From contig NC_081824.1 in NCBI RefSeq assembly GCF_030867095.1, positions 117,374,162 through 117,438,161 of the forward strand: 64,000 nt of DNA, in the 5' to 3' direction. The DNA comes from Alligator mississippiensis (taxonomy: Eukaryota; Chordata; Crocodylia; Alligatoridae). Positions 1 through 11,720 of this stretch are shown one piece after another (position 1 is the stretch's first letter; each line of letters begins with the position of its first letter). The position numbers and the translations under genes are program-made. The notes under the pieces were generated by a model that had not been told where the DNA came from, did not search any database, and saw nothing but the letters and a program-made list of their open reading frames with translations.

Positions 1-640
1 AATTCAGGGTGAGAGAGATACGTGGGATCCCCATACAGCTACTTAAAAGCACAGCCCTAATCATACAACTGTCTCACAATTCTATTTTCTATTTTATTAC
101 AAAAGCTTACAACTAAACTGCAGGCATGAAAATAAATTAACAATGTATATTTTAAGATGCATTACCCTTTCCTTTTTAAATTGTGTTTGGTTCATTTGTG
201 CAACAATTCACACAACAGGGTATTTCTCAAAGAGGCTCCCAATCATTAGTGGAAATTTGTTCTAGTGAATATTGAATGGTTGGTTATGCAATTTTACTGT
301 GACAATTCTTGCTAATTTTGCATGCCACCAACAATAAGGTCACTATGCTCATCAAATAAATGGCCTACAGAAGATCACAGACTGGGCTTCAGCCCCCAGC
401 TCACGTTATCTTGTTAAACTCGTCTGGGCTGGGGAAGCTTTTTTCTGTTCCTTGAGGCCTTCTCACAGAGAAACAAAGGGAAGAGGGGATTTCAATATTA
501 TTTCCACCTCATGTTTTTCAGCCCACATGCCCTTAGCCACAGGGACAGAAAAGTAAATACAGACATCCATTTAACTAGAAAAAGAACACTTTTTATGTTT
601 GATCGAAGTCCTGATTGAAGTCAATGAGACACTTTCCTGT
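1..640. other. Intergenic, nothing recognised
   Basis: AT-rich sequence with no coding similarity, no TIR pair and no tandem array that I could recognise. By position it belongs to the distal part of the MYB 5' flank. Confidence 0.5.
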
Positions 641-654
641 GACTTCAATGAGTA

Positions 655-825
655 CAATTAAGTCAGATATTAAGGAGAAATTCCTAGCTATGAGGGCGAT
701 TAAGTACTGAAACAGGTTACCTGAAGAGGTTTTAGATTCTCCATCACTGGAAGTTTGGGATGATTTAGACAGAGATAATACTGCATTAAGTAGAGGATTG
801 AAATAGAAGACTCTCAGTAGTGTGG
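655..825 (+). mobile_element. CR1 LINE fragment, end of ORF2
   Basis: The plus strand carries a decayed version of the last ORF2 residues of a CR1 element: NRLPEEVLDSPSLEV at about 709-753, which matches the usual WNxLPxEVxxxPSLxxF signature. One in-frame stop lies just before it. The matching CR1 3' end reappears at 1186-1240, so the copy is interrupted by about 360 bp of other sequence. Confidence 0.6.
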
Positions 826-1185
826 CCATGTGTCCTATTTTCTCTGTCCTGTTTTATATACCTGGAGCAGGTGTCCCATCTGTTTGATGTAACAAACACT
901 TTGTCCAGTTTCAACGGGACACCCAGGACTGATGTTTAAACAGGTTTGCCCCAGAAAAAATGGGACTGTTTAACTCCCCTTTCCACTTCCCTCTCCAGTG
1001 TTCTCTTGCTCCTGCCACGCTCTCCACTGTCTTTCATCCTCGGATCTCCCATGCTCTGGCGCTCCATGCCCTGCCCCTACCACCTCCCCTGGCTCAGTAC
1101 ACTTTGCTGAGACCAGAGCTCAGAAACAATTGAGCATGCAAGAGTGGGGTGTCCCTTTCTGAAACTAGGGAAATTTGATCACCGT
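826..1185. mobile_element. Insertion splitting a CR1 copy
   Basis: This segment separates the ORF2 end of a CR1 from its 3' tail. It contains short GTCC/GGAC-rich blocks reminiscent of the TIR element at 10504-11069. I could not define clean terminal inverted repeats or a target duplication, so the boundaries are approximate and the class (a DNA transposon) is inferred. Confidence 0.3.
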
Positions 1186-1240
1186 CCGTCTCAAGGTGCC
1201 TTCCAGTCCTATTCTTCTACCAGTGTATGATTCTGTGTAT
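1186..1240 (+). mobile_element. CR1 LINE 3' end
   Basis: The text CTCAAGGTGCCTTCCAGTCC followed by ATGATTCTGTGTATGG is a decayed CR1 3' UTR end, where the usual form is a GGTCCCTTCCAG block followed by ATTCTATG repeats. It continues the copy that starts at 655. Confidence 0.5.
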
Positions 1241-4200
1241 GGTAGCAAACTTGACTTATGAGAGATTGGTTTTAGCCAGCCCAATTGAAAGCAATGAGTT
1301 GTTTGCAACAAGGGAAAACAGTTTGCTGCCAACAATCATGAGATCATGGAAAACCTAAGTAAACCACAAACTATCGTGAAACTCATAGAAAAATATGAGA
1401 GTTGGAAACTTCTCTGTTCTAGGGAAAGATGACCTATCACTAGTCACAACCCCATACTTCATTTTATGTTCTGAAACTGTCTTTAAATGTCAAGTATCTC
1501 TTCACTGTGGGGATCAGGAGTTAGCTAGATGACCCCTTAGCATGGAACTTGACATAGTGAATGTAGTGCAAGTCTGATACTCTTTAAATTTTTGTTTTGT
1601 TAGTTTTAGTCAGGATAATAAACGTTGAACAGGAAGTATTGGAAATTGGTTTCTGACTAAAATTTGTCAATATCTCTCATTTTTTGTTAATGTGTATTTT
1701 CAAACAATACTAGATATCTTAAAACAACTGGCTGAGCCAGGCAGATGAAGAATTCAACCACGTGGAGCTGGAGTTCTTAAATATGCCTCTGCCCCTTCCC
1801 ACCCTCCGACCCATCACAGATGCCATCCCAGCAGAGGATTGCATGTAAGATTCAATGAGAAGAATCTACACTGGGAGCTACATTCTTTGTCCTTCTGGAC
1901 CCAGCTTGTCTGAAGACAGGGGATGGTGATTCAGGAAAGAGATAGATTTCATCATTCAAAAGAGAAGGAATTGCAGAAGATAGATCTTCTGTGGGCTGAC
2001 CTACCATTACTATCTCAGAAACACGGATATGGTGTGGCTGATTAAGGCTGTAGCCACAGCAGAGGAGGGGCCCATCTCAGAATATGCATAGGGCTTCAGA
2101 TTGTATCAGGTTAGTATTGTGCATCATTCAGATCTACAACTATTAACTCTTTGACGCTTATTACATTTTAATCTTATGGTAGACCTTTGGCAATAGTACA
2201 GAGCCAAACATGATTCACTTTTCTTGCTTCAGACATGGAAGAAAGTGGTGTCACAACAGTCCTGGATGTCACCCCGACGTGATGTACTTAAAACCACAGA
2301 CTACTTTTGTGGTTGTTGTTTTAGCAGAAGCCTTTAGCTATGCTGCAGGTGTTATCATATGATCTCATAAAGTGTGGGAAACAAGAAAGCCAACAGGTGC
2401 TAAAAGACCTTGCATACCAGATATTGACAAATGACTAAAGCCAGGTCAAGGGGGTAAAATAGTACCAAATGTACTGAAAAAAACTTATAAAAAGAACCAA
2501 AGCAAATAAGGAAAATAGAACGTTCCTGAAAAGACCAGGTAAATATTTTACTGGTGATAGCAAGAGTTAAATTTCCAGCAATAGCACTGTGCTAAAAATT
2601 GAACATGTAACTCCTATCCTCAGTTGATTTCAAAATGAATGAACCAATTCACATTTCTGATACTGCTATTTCAGGTAGTTTGCGGAATCAGGCAGACAAT
2701 AATGTATTTATTGCTCTTGGCTCATATTTGGTAGGTATTCTTCATAACCATGAGAGAAAGTAATTTTTTTAAAGGAAAGCTTAGATTCTGAAGCTGAACT
2801 CGAGAATTCTCAGAATAGTTGAATATTTGGGAGCTTACCTGTAAGTGAGAGGAGATCTGGCATGACAACTTTTTTATTCTTTGTATGGAATTAAAGGATA
2901 TTCAAACTACTGGGAAATCACCCTATATAGTGCACCATCAAAATTCCTCAGCATGCAATGAATATAAAGTGGCAAAGAAGAATTTTCAATTTGGATTGCC
3001 TCTGCATTACAGATGCTTACACTGCATTTACATCCACAGATATACGTGTGTGTGTAAAATGGACAAATGTATATTTATCTATTCACACATCTGTTTTAAC
3101 CACACAAATACTTCTTTGAATATGAAAATATAGGATCATCTTCATGCAAATTTTACAGATATAGTTTTAAACACTGCAGACTTACCTTTCCAAATATACT
3201 GGCAGAAAAGCTCAAGACTGGAGCTCTAAATGTAAGTCCAAGAAACAACATACTGTACCAAGAGGATACATTCTAAATTGAAATTAAGCCAAAATTTGAA
3301 GTCAATTAATTTAAAAAAACATGTTCCAAAACAAGGGCTGATAATGAAAAAGTATCTTCTGAAACAAAGGCTGAAACAGACTTTCAGTCCAAGACATTGG
3401 TTTTTTATTGCTATCATGACCAGACACATGGGCCATCTCAATTTCTCTGCCAACTCTCTTTTCATGAGTCAGCAATGGATCAAAAGTCTGTCGAATAACA
3501 CAAAGGAGATAATGCATTTCTAGACCACATCAGTTCATATGTGCCATAGAAATAAACAAGTGTATGAAAGATGAAGAATTAAAAACGTTTGGAGCCAGCT
3601 CTTCTGATCTAGCCTTGCAATAAATGCAAGACCCAATGAGTGGGGTAAAGGGGCAAGAGATGTTTAAAGTTATATTTGCACTGTTATATGCAGCTGGGAC
3701 CAAGTTTGGCCACTGGTGTTAGTACATGATCTGGTCTGCTCTAAGCTACGCTGCCTACAATGGTGCCTTACGGGCTTATTCCACAGGATTCTAGAGTTCC
3801 AAGCAAAATGCATTCCTTCCTCCGGAGATGCCAGGAGAAATGGTGTGGGAACACTTATTGCAAAATCTGTATTATGGGCATGTTCCTGAGCTCCTGTCTT
3901 CAGACTCTTGCTGACTTTAAAGCAGATTGTGCATGCAGAATCATGCCCTACATATTTACAAATGTACTGGACTAGCAAAACAAAAACAAACATTTCCCCC
4001 TCCAGATCTGCAAACTTCATATTCAATACACTATTAAATGCAATAGTAGGCAACATACAGGAATGACAAAATCAGGGTTTACAAGCTACGATATGAAAAA
4101 AGTAGTTTTTTATAGCTAAGAGGAAAATATCCCGAGAAACTCCATGGTGAATTTGCTATGCATAGCCACTATGTTCAGCTGTGACTGTTATAACAAGGAA

Positions 4201-4711
4201 TAACAGTAAAAAATTACATGCGTTAAGTATCCTTCTACATTAATAGTTAAAATAATGAAACATTCCAAATACATAAGCATAACATACATGGTATAAAAGT
4301 AAGTTCAAAGCATACAAATGAAAAGCTACCTTTAAAAATCTTTAACTTTAAAACCCCTACCAGGGATTGAAAATATCAGAACAGAAAACTCTATGGATAT
4401 TTCAAAGTGCTTGTGAAAGTAGGAAAGGGTGATTGTAGTCTGATGATCGTAAGGGCTGAACAACTCAACCTGGAATTCACCACAGCAACCCCCAACAAAG
4501 AACTGCTATTGTTGAAACTCAAGTGGTCTCATCACACAGGTGCCTATTAAGATAAGGGTAAAAAATATAGCCATATTCCTCTGCATTAAGGCTTTTAAAT
4601 ACTGCAACAACAAAGTACAGACTCACCTGGTTACTGCTTCACAAAGTTTGTGTTAGGCTTGTGGGGCCCTGGGAAGAATGCTAACGTATAGGCCTTAACA
4701 TACAGATTTGA
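1241..4711. other. Intergenic, no gene seen
   Basis: About 3.5 kb of AT-rich single-copy-looking sequence. The open frames here are short and have no recognisable domain. No promoter, RNA gene or clear repeat could be supported. Distant MYB enhancers could lie here, but no motif cluster convinced me. Confidence 0.45.
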
Positions 4712-4792
4712 GTTGGTCTAATAAAGATAGATTTTCACAAAGAACCTTGTCTGCCTATGTCCTTAGACCAAAAAGGCCACAACCTGTACCCC
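4712..4792 (+). mobile_element. Penelope-like element 3' tail
   Basis: This is the sense copy of the tail that also ends the coding PLE at 24.8 kb: GTTGGTCTAATAAAGATAG, then CTTGTCTGCCTATGTCC, then a TTAGACCA block and the terminal CCCCTG. The terminal CCCCTG abuts a candidate LTR starting at 4793. Confidence 0.65.
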
Positions 4793-5177
4793 TGTAACAT
4801 ACAGACATATAACCTGTAACATACAGATGTTCCCTTTAAGAGAAAGAAGCCAACCCTGTTGAGAAAGTCCAGATTCAGAGCGTTTGGATTGGCTGGGAGT
4901 GCACTGCTAAGAACTTTATAAAGCTCCCAGAAGTGTAAGCAAGGGAGGAGGGAGCAAGCTGTGAATGCAACTGCTTCATAGAAGGAGATCAGGCTGTTGT
5001 GCTGGGAACTACATGACAGGGCTCTTTCTCCAGTGTCCAGGACAGGGCAGAAGGGTTTGGTTTTGTTTATTTGTTGGCTTGTCTGTTGCTAAAGACTGTG
5101 TTACTCGGGCTGCAGAACTCCTCAGGGAGCAAAACCCGCCTACAGAAACTAACAGACTGGGTAACCCACTTACAACA
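4793..5177 (+). mobile_element. Candidate solo LTR in a PLE tail
   Basis: The 385-bp segment begins TGTAACAT and ends TTACAACA, giving TG...CA termini with a short inverted end. It is flanked by CCCC on both sides (4789-4792 and 5178-5181), which may be a 4-bp target duplication. A TATA-like TTTATAAAG lies at 4915-4923. No polyadenylation signal or internal retroviral gene was seen. The C-rich flank makes the duplication weak evidence. A retroviral or Gypsy LTR is inferred, not shown. Confidence 0.35.
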
Positions 5178-8100
5178 CCCCTCCTTCTGCCCACTTGCAC
5201 ACTGGATGACTACCATTACTGGCCTGTGGATATGATCTAACCTCATAGGGTCCTCTATGATGTGGAGCCTTGGGCAATTGCTCTACTTGCTGACCTCTTA
5301 AAGTGGCTGTGCTGCATAAGAAACTTGATCCAAAGACCAGAGAAGTCAGTGTTATTCTTCTAATTGGCTTCAAAGATCTCTGAGACAGATCTAAGTTGCA
5401 TGGTGAATATAGACAATGATGACAGCTCTCTTCAGGGAAAAGGTCCAAGCAATACATATTATAACAATCAAAAAGAAAAGGGGGCTGAGCCAAAGGCGAT
5501 AAGCTGTGCTAGTCTGATGACCCACAGAAAGTAGGGCAGAGTGACACATTACAGACTAACAGGTTCTGAGAGGCATAAACTTAAGCAACAATGAAAGAAA
5601 TGACAAAGTAGATCATTGCCTACAAAACCTCATGCATCTCTGAAGTGCATATGAGGTCTTTAAGGTGCTACCCTGCCCTGCCTTCTGCCTAATCAACAAG
5701 AAAGTGATTCTTAGGGGTAGGCACAGACTTTTGCCTACACACCTTACTCAATACTGAGGTGAATTCAATTATCTTTGTTTTGACTGGTTTAAAACCTATG
5801 CAAAATGCACCACAGTTCAGCACAGCATTGCCTGATCAGTTAATTCTGACAATCTGTACCAGAAGTACTCATAGTATGAACTGCTGTGGAAATTTCAGGA
5901 CTTATAGCCTCAGTAACTGAAAACTACAAAAAAAAGGTATTCCTTGAGAAAAAATACCTTGGTAGATGAAAACTCTGACTGCTTATGACTCATTGTAAAT
6001 GGGTCTGATGATTCACTACTAATGATTTTTTTTAAGGTGCTAATAATCTTTGTTGGCTAAATTGACTTTGCTTATTCTCAAAGAATCGTTAAAAATACAA
6101 TTAGGCTGCTTTCCTCAATAAGACCCTCCAGTTCTGTAGTCTTTTTCATCTCTAGAACAGATATAGTAAGCTGAGCCATAGACTGAGGTTCATCGTATTT
6201 TTCTGTAAATGTACTCCACACATTGACCTTGGAAGGGCCTTCTCTAAGGCTAGTACAGACAGTCAAAAAGCCCAAGGCAGAATCAACTAAATCTACTTAG
6301 CTTTCTCTAAGCTGCATAGATTGGACCATTAACAAACACAATACACATTCACTCATCAGTTGGCCAAGGCCAGAAAGTAGGGGGCACTCACACATGCTTC
6401 CCAGCTCCCCAAGCTGCAAACTCCCCAGCCCTGCCCCCCCATCAGTTGCAGGGTAGGCAGGCAGAGGGGAATGGACTCCTGCTCCAGCCCTCCAACTGGG
6501 GTCTGCACAATGTGGGGAGGAAACCCTTGAGACTAATGGGTGGGGAACTGTTAAGGGAGGTGGGGCTGGGGCATTCGCAGGCCTAGCGATTAATTGAGTC
6601 TGCTCCAAAGCAGTCTAATCAGATTGTGTCAGAGCACGTGTAGAGGAACTCCATGATGTTAACTAGAAAAGATAATCTTTGTATCAAAAAAGAGTATATA
6701 GGCTTGGGAGTTAGCCTTTTAAAATTATATTAATTTAAATTCATACATTCATTTTACCCTCAAAAATGTTTCTATGTAGATAAGGTCTTAGCAATGAAAG
6801 ATATCAGTACAATACTAAGCCATCAGGCCCAGATATGTTCTGTCTTCGCCTTTTCTTGCTTGGTTTGACCAAGGACCTAGTGGACATATCGCAGAAAAAC
6901 ACATTCTCTCAAAATTCCCAGCCCAATTCTGCCAAAAAAGAAATAATGAAAATTGCCATTTTACATTACTGGGTCAGAAAGAGTGCTCACTCAGTTGCCC
7001 TCTGCTTTTTAAATCAACTATTTGGGTAAATATATATTACCGTTGACAGTTTATACAAAAGGAACAATGTATTTCTTTTCTTCCAATTTAATTCTAAGAA
7101 ATAAAAACCACTCAGTCCAGTAAAAATTGATCAGCCACAAAAAAAGAGAGAAGGAGAGAATCAGGGAAAGAGACAGACAAGCAGGCTGGTGAGTGAGCAG
7201 AAAAAAATAGGGTTTATCAATCTAGATAAATAAATATTTTGAAAACTGCAAATTACTGCAAACTGAAGTAATCATTTCAGCATTTTTCTAGTTTGAAACC
7301 AAAGACACAAGAAAGATCAGTTTGCATTTGCACAGTTAAAGATTCAAAGAACCTTAATTCTGCTCCCTGATATTTGGGCCAAGCAGATAAGTATATTAAA
7401 AGAAATATCAGAATCTGACTACTCGTACTAATTGTTTCAGCAAGAGCTGATTGATTGTGCTGTTGCAAATAATAATACTGAATGTTAAATATGAGTATTT
7501 TAATTGACTAATTATTCAAAAAATATTTTAATTGTTCAACCAGTTTCTCTTACCACAACAAAAATAGCGTTTATTTTACAGTAGCAAGCTAAACTGTATA
7601 AAATTAGCTTTTTCTCAGAGAGTTTAAAAAAACCCCACATTTTTCCTCATCTATCTCTGTTCTTGCATATTTTAGATTCAAGAAAAACTCACTCAGTAAA
7701 ACTTTGGAATGATATGTAGGTCTTATAAATTAGTAATGAGTGAACCACTTAAAAAATTATATAGATAAGCATCTGAAACTGCTCCAAACTTTCTTTGTTT
7801 GGAAGAATGACTGGAAAACTTAGGTACCCAGGTTCATTCATGAATTTTCCAGTGATGTTGGCTGTTATCTAAAGTAAGCCAAAAAGCCTGTCTGTACTAC
7901 AGAAAAAATGGTCCAGTAACAGAGTCAAAAACATACGTTCTGCAATGTAGACCCGACTGAACTGTGTTTAAGCCATATTTCTGTAGTAAGCTACACTTTT
8001 GAAGCTTTATTTCAATTCCAGCAGAGGTCAGATACAAATTTGAAAAATGGACTGAGTGTTTTGCATTCTGCATTCTCCATTCTGCATGTTTTAACCATGA

Positions 8101-8355
8101 TATTATGCTTACCTATGCTTTCCAGCATGATAGCTTGTACCGTATGGACAAAATTAAAAATGCAACCAGAAGATTCTTTTTATATTAATTCTGAACTGCT
8201 TCCCCTCCTGACCAAAACCAGAAAGTTTACAGGAGTACAAAAATACACCTACATTTGTTAGAGTTCAAAAGAGTTTGGGGTTCATTTGGAATAAATCTTT
8301 ATACCCATTTTCTTTGTATTATAACCCATTTACCCACCAATGTTTATATATGTTA
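5178..8355. other. Intergenic with one old repeat relic
   Basis: No gene was seen. At about 5515-5700 there is a decayed interspersed repeat with the text AAGGTGCTACCCTGCC. A related relic with CTACCCTGCCTTCTGC occurs near 12755-12820, and a shorter one at 53480. Around 6290-6660 there is a GC-richer patch with no identity. The rest is AT-rich and featureless. Confidence 0.4.
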
Positions 8356-8482
8356 TAGGCAGACAAGATTATTTGGGTAAATCCAATATCTTTTATTAGA
8401 CCAACAATAATAAAAGATATCAGATTTAAACAACCTTGTCTGCCTATGTCCTTAGACCAACACGGCTACTACCTACACCCCT
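8356..8482. mobile_element. Palindromic PLE tail, copy 1
   Basis: The left arm (8356-8404) is the reverse complement of the PLE tail: AGGCAGACAAG, then GGGTAAATCCAATATC, then TTTTATTAGACC. The right arm (8405-8452) is the same tail in sense orientation. The arms are about 45 bp long with almost no loop. The sense arm runs on to the usual terminal CACCCCTGA at 8482. Two further palindromic copies lie at 30.5 and 41.3 kb. Confidence 0.65.
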
Positions 8483-9120
8483 GATACATATGGTGTGTGG
8501 GTGTGGGTGTGGGTGGGTGTGTGCACATACCATTATTCTTTTAATGGGAGATATAATATAATCATTCTGCAATGAACAATTTAAAACAATTTGTAACAAT
8601 GGATTAAATTTACATGCAGGATCCTCTAAAATTATATCAATTTTCTAATGAAGATGAACAACTGGATTTAAAAGGGAAGTTTATAAAATCTAATCCACAG
8701 AGAATTAAAGTTTATTCTCAAAATTAAGTATAATAGTGTGTGACTTCCAGGCATAGTCTCCTAATCAAAGCATAGGCTACACATAATTCTTGTAGCTATT
8801 TAACTATTTTGTTTGGAGTAAGATTTATAGGTAAATCAGCATAACCCCTGGAGTAGTCACAGCTATATAGGCAAAAAAGTAATTACAACAATACTGGTTA
8901 TCGATGTACCTGTTAGGAAATATGCTGCTATAAGCACCTTTATGATTTATAACTGTGTCCATACTTGAAGCTGTACTGCTTTAAAGCAGTACAAATTTTT
9001 GTGAGAATAAAAGTTTTTATGGCTCTACTGCAAATAATGTGTGTCACTCCCTCCCTCCCCCCCTCCCCGCCCCCGATTACCCTGTGAAAGTAACATTACA
9101 CTTCTGTAGCACACAGGACA
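8483..9120. other. Intergenic, GT-rich run and short palindrome
   Basis: A GT/GGGTGT low-complexity run lies at 8490-8527. A perfect 22-bp palindrome, TGTACTGCTT joined to TAAAGCAGTACA, lies at 8972-8993. A C-rich CCCTCCC tract lies at about 9048-9073. No gene was seen. Confidence 0.5.
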
Positions 9121-9121
9121 T

Positions 9122-9600
9122 GGCTGTCCAACTGGTACCCCAGGGGGGCCTCATGCAGCTTGCAAAAGGTTGATTTTCAGCCCCCTCAGATTGCCATCCA
9201 GCTGCCATTCACCCCATTACTCCAGCTGCAGCAGTAGCCATGGGCTGCAGGCTCCTCCTGTCTCCTTTGACTTTCACTTTCTGCACCCAACCCAGGCAGT
9301 GGTGAGGTATGGCACAGCACAGCCCATAGTGCCAGGGGACCCCACAACCCAAGGTGCCCATGCAACATGGTGCAAGACAGGAGGCTGCATCCAGGGAACT
9401 GAGGGTGGTCAGGGCACCTGGACATGTGGTGCATGGGGGAGCCTGTAATTGGGGAGCTGAGGGTGGGCTGCCTGCACTGCACATGTGGTACATCAGAGGG
9501 ATGCCCGCAGGTTGGGCTGGTGCAATCTGTGTGGTGTGTGGCCCCAACCAATGCGGTCCACAGAGTGTGTGGCCCCCAGCCACTTAGAAGTTGGACAGCC
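9122..9600. mobile_element. hAT-like non-autonomous element
   Basis: The left end GGCTGTCCAACT (9122-9133) is the exact inverse of the right end AGTTGGACAGCC (9589-9600). The interior is markedly more GC-rich than the flanks and has no transposase similarity. The TIR sequence is typical of hAT miniatures in amniotes. I could not settle the exact outer bases or an 8-bp target duplication. Confidence 0.55.
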
Positions 9601-10140
9601 AGACATCATCCAAAGTCCATTTAAGGCAAAAAAAATTCTGTTGATCTTATAGGCCCTTTTTGTGTCCTAATGTCCATTTTAATAAACAATAAAATAGCTA
9701 CAAACAATTTTCTTTTGTATCAAAAAGGTTGGGTGGAAGGGTAGGTTTTTTTCCCACTGATGACGTTTTATATTGAACTGGATTGACCAAATAGATAATA
9801 TTTTTTCCTCTAAAAATTTATAAGCCAAGAATCCACAGAGCAGGTACATCTCCTTCCTCTTACAATTATTGACTAAAACTCTGTAAATATGCAGTGTAGG
9901 ATTGTACACTGGGGTACATTCTACACTATGAATGGTTTTCCTCCTAATGTGATGTTTTGATAATTAGGCTGCTCTCATGACCATAAAGGAAATTAAAAAA
10001 AAAGGGGGGGGGAGGGGGCAAGTTCTACTAAATTGAACAGAATTTATCTCCCTTGAATGAAGCTCATCCCAGTGGCGAAAGTTCACATGGTATTATGTAG
10101 CACATACATGATCTTTTAAGTAGTGCTAAAACTCTGTTTG
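9601..10140. other. Intergenic, nothing recognised
   Basis: AT-rich sequence with an A/G homopolymer patch near 9991-10018. No gene or repeat family was recognised. Confidence 0.45.
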
Positions 10141-10440
10141 GGTTCTCAAGGTTCTTTGGGTCCATCTGATATCTTTTATTAGACCAACTCAAGTAGTTGG
10201 AAAAATTCTTCTTTGCAAGCTTTCGGGTATAAATACCCATCAGGCTGAGGAAGCATCTGCAGTTGGTGTGTGCTCTTCCTGGATGGAATGAATAATAAAG
10301 GAGCCAGAGGTTGGTATGCATGCAAGAAAGCCAGTCAGTGAAGATGTAAAACTGAGGAGTTAGTGGGTGAGACACAGGCTGGGAGGGGAGAAGGGTGGGA
10401 AATGTATTTGTTAAATAGTGGAGAGGTGATTGGGTTCTCT
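10141..10440 (-). mobile_element. PLE 3' UTR and tail, antisense
   Basis: Read on the minus strand this matches the 3' part of the coding PLE at 24.6-24.85 kb. The shared blocks are the GAAGAGCACACACCAACTG-like text, the CTGATGGGTATTTATACC / GAAAGCTTGC region and the AATAAAAGATAT tail, in the same order. It is a 5'-truncated PLE copy inserted in reverse. The open frame across 10064-10459 is an artefact of this repeat. Confidence 0.65.
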
Positions 10441-10503
10441 GCATTACAAAAAATATCATCTCTTGTGCACAGGTACAGGTTCTCCACTGCCTGGTACTTT
10501 GGC

Positions 10504-11069
10504 AGGGTTACCATACATCCAAGTTTTTCCAGACATGTCCTCTTTTTTGGACCTCTGTCCTTGTGTCCAGTTGACTTGTTAAAATGAGAGCAAATGCCTG
10601 GGTTTTTGCTCTTCCTCTGCTTTCCTGGGCTGGCTGCTTGGGGCTGGGAGCAGCAGGCAAGGTGATTGGCTGTTGGGGATCACATGTTCCTCGTGTGGGC
10701 CCCAGTCAGGTAGAGAGACACTGTGTGTGGGGGGGGGGTGCGTGGACATGCAACGCAGGAGCTGCTTGGGCAGCAGGGCTGGAGTGGGGCAGAGCGTTGC
10801 AGTTCGGGAGTGTGGGGCACTGGCAGGGCTGGAGGGCAGGGGGCTGTGGATCAGGAGTGAGGGGCACTGGCAGCACTGAGGGGCAGAGGTCTGTGGGTTG
10901 GAAGTGAGGGGTGGCTGGCAGGTCTGAGGGGGGCAGGGACTTAGGAGTGAGGGGCAGAGGCAGGGCATGGGCATATCACTGTCCCCCCCCCCCCCCCAAT
11001 CATATGCCCCTTTCTGCCCTCCCCCTCAAAGATGTCCTCTTTTTTGATACTGGAAATATAGTAACCCTA
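10504..11069. mobile_element. TIR element, GC-rich, non-autonomous
   Basis: The left end AGGGTTACCATACATCC and the right end TATAGTAACCCTA are imperfect inverted repeats, and the inverted match continues inward with a shared ATGTCCTCTTTTTT block. Flanking bases ACTTTGGC and ACTTTGTG agree at six of eight positions, as a hAT-type 8-bp target duplication would. The start lies at 10503 or 10504. No transposase is present; the GC-rich interior creates long open frames that are not genes. Confidence 0.5.
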
Positions 11070-11502
11070 ACTTTGTGTAGTCACTTACACCAGTTGAAAA
11101 TGAGGCAAAACTTTCTGAAAATTAGTGGAGCGATAAAACTCTGCCAAATCAGAAAAGTAACCTATTTCACATGCGTGAAAACAGTTCCTAAGGAGCAAGG
11201 CAAAGCACTGAAAATCTAGCCCATAAACTGTATCTATATCCTACCCAGAAAGGATAGTCCATAAAAGCTGTTATAAACAGAATTAGTTCATGCATAATGC
11301 ACTGTACATTATTGTCCATGTAGAGGGTATTATTATCCACTACACAAATAAAAAAAATCACTACATGAAAATTCTTTATGAATCTCCCATTTAGGTTTTA
11401 ATGTATTTGGAGTTGGCAGTTTTTTCAGTTTCAGTGACAGTACTGCGATCAACACTTTTTTTGATAGCTAGAGGGACATCTGTTCACTAGCATACAGGGT
11501 GG

Positions 11503-11720
11503 TCAATATCCCTTTAGGTGAAGATCAGCTAGTTCCTCCTTTCTACAGGCTTGGGAAGAATAGAGTCGCTTATAAAATGTAACAAATGTTTCCTGGATTG
11601 TAGCCAATATATGTCTGATCCTCCCTTGATCTTCATTTTCACTAATCCTTTTCTTTTTGTCTTCTTTCTTTTTGTTGATATGCCAAATTTCTGTCAGTCT
11701 TGTTTCCTCTCTCAAAAAAC
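11503..11720 (-). pseudogene. L1-like LINE ORF2 fragment
   Basis: The minus strand encodes about 70 residues, including ISENEDQG and then FVTFYKRLYSSQ. This matches the linker between endonuclease and reverse transcriptase in L1-type ORF2 proteins, where an I..F..FY..LY pattern is conserved. No reverse-transcriptase motif follows. It is a short, isolated relic. The assignment to the L1/Tx1 group rests on pattern memory only. Confidence 0.4.

Noticed and set aside
3670..4056. 128-codon minus-strand frame
   Set aside because: No recognisable domain, no splice or promoter context, and AT-rich surroundings. It cannot be supported.
9186..9583. Overlapping frames of 121-124 codons
   Set aside because: They fall in the GC-rich interior of a hAT-like element and have no domain.
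10579..10974. Pro-rich 131-codon frame
   Set aside because: Low-complexity GC-rich interior of a TIR element.
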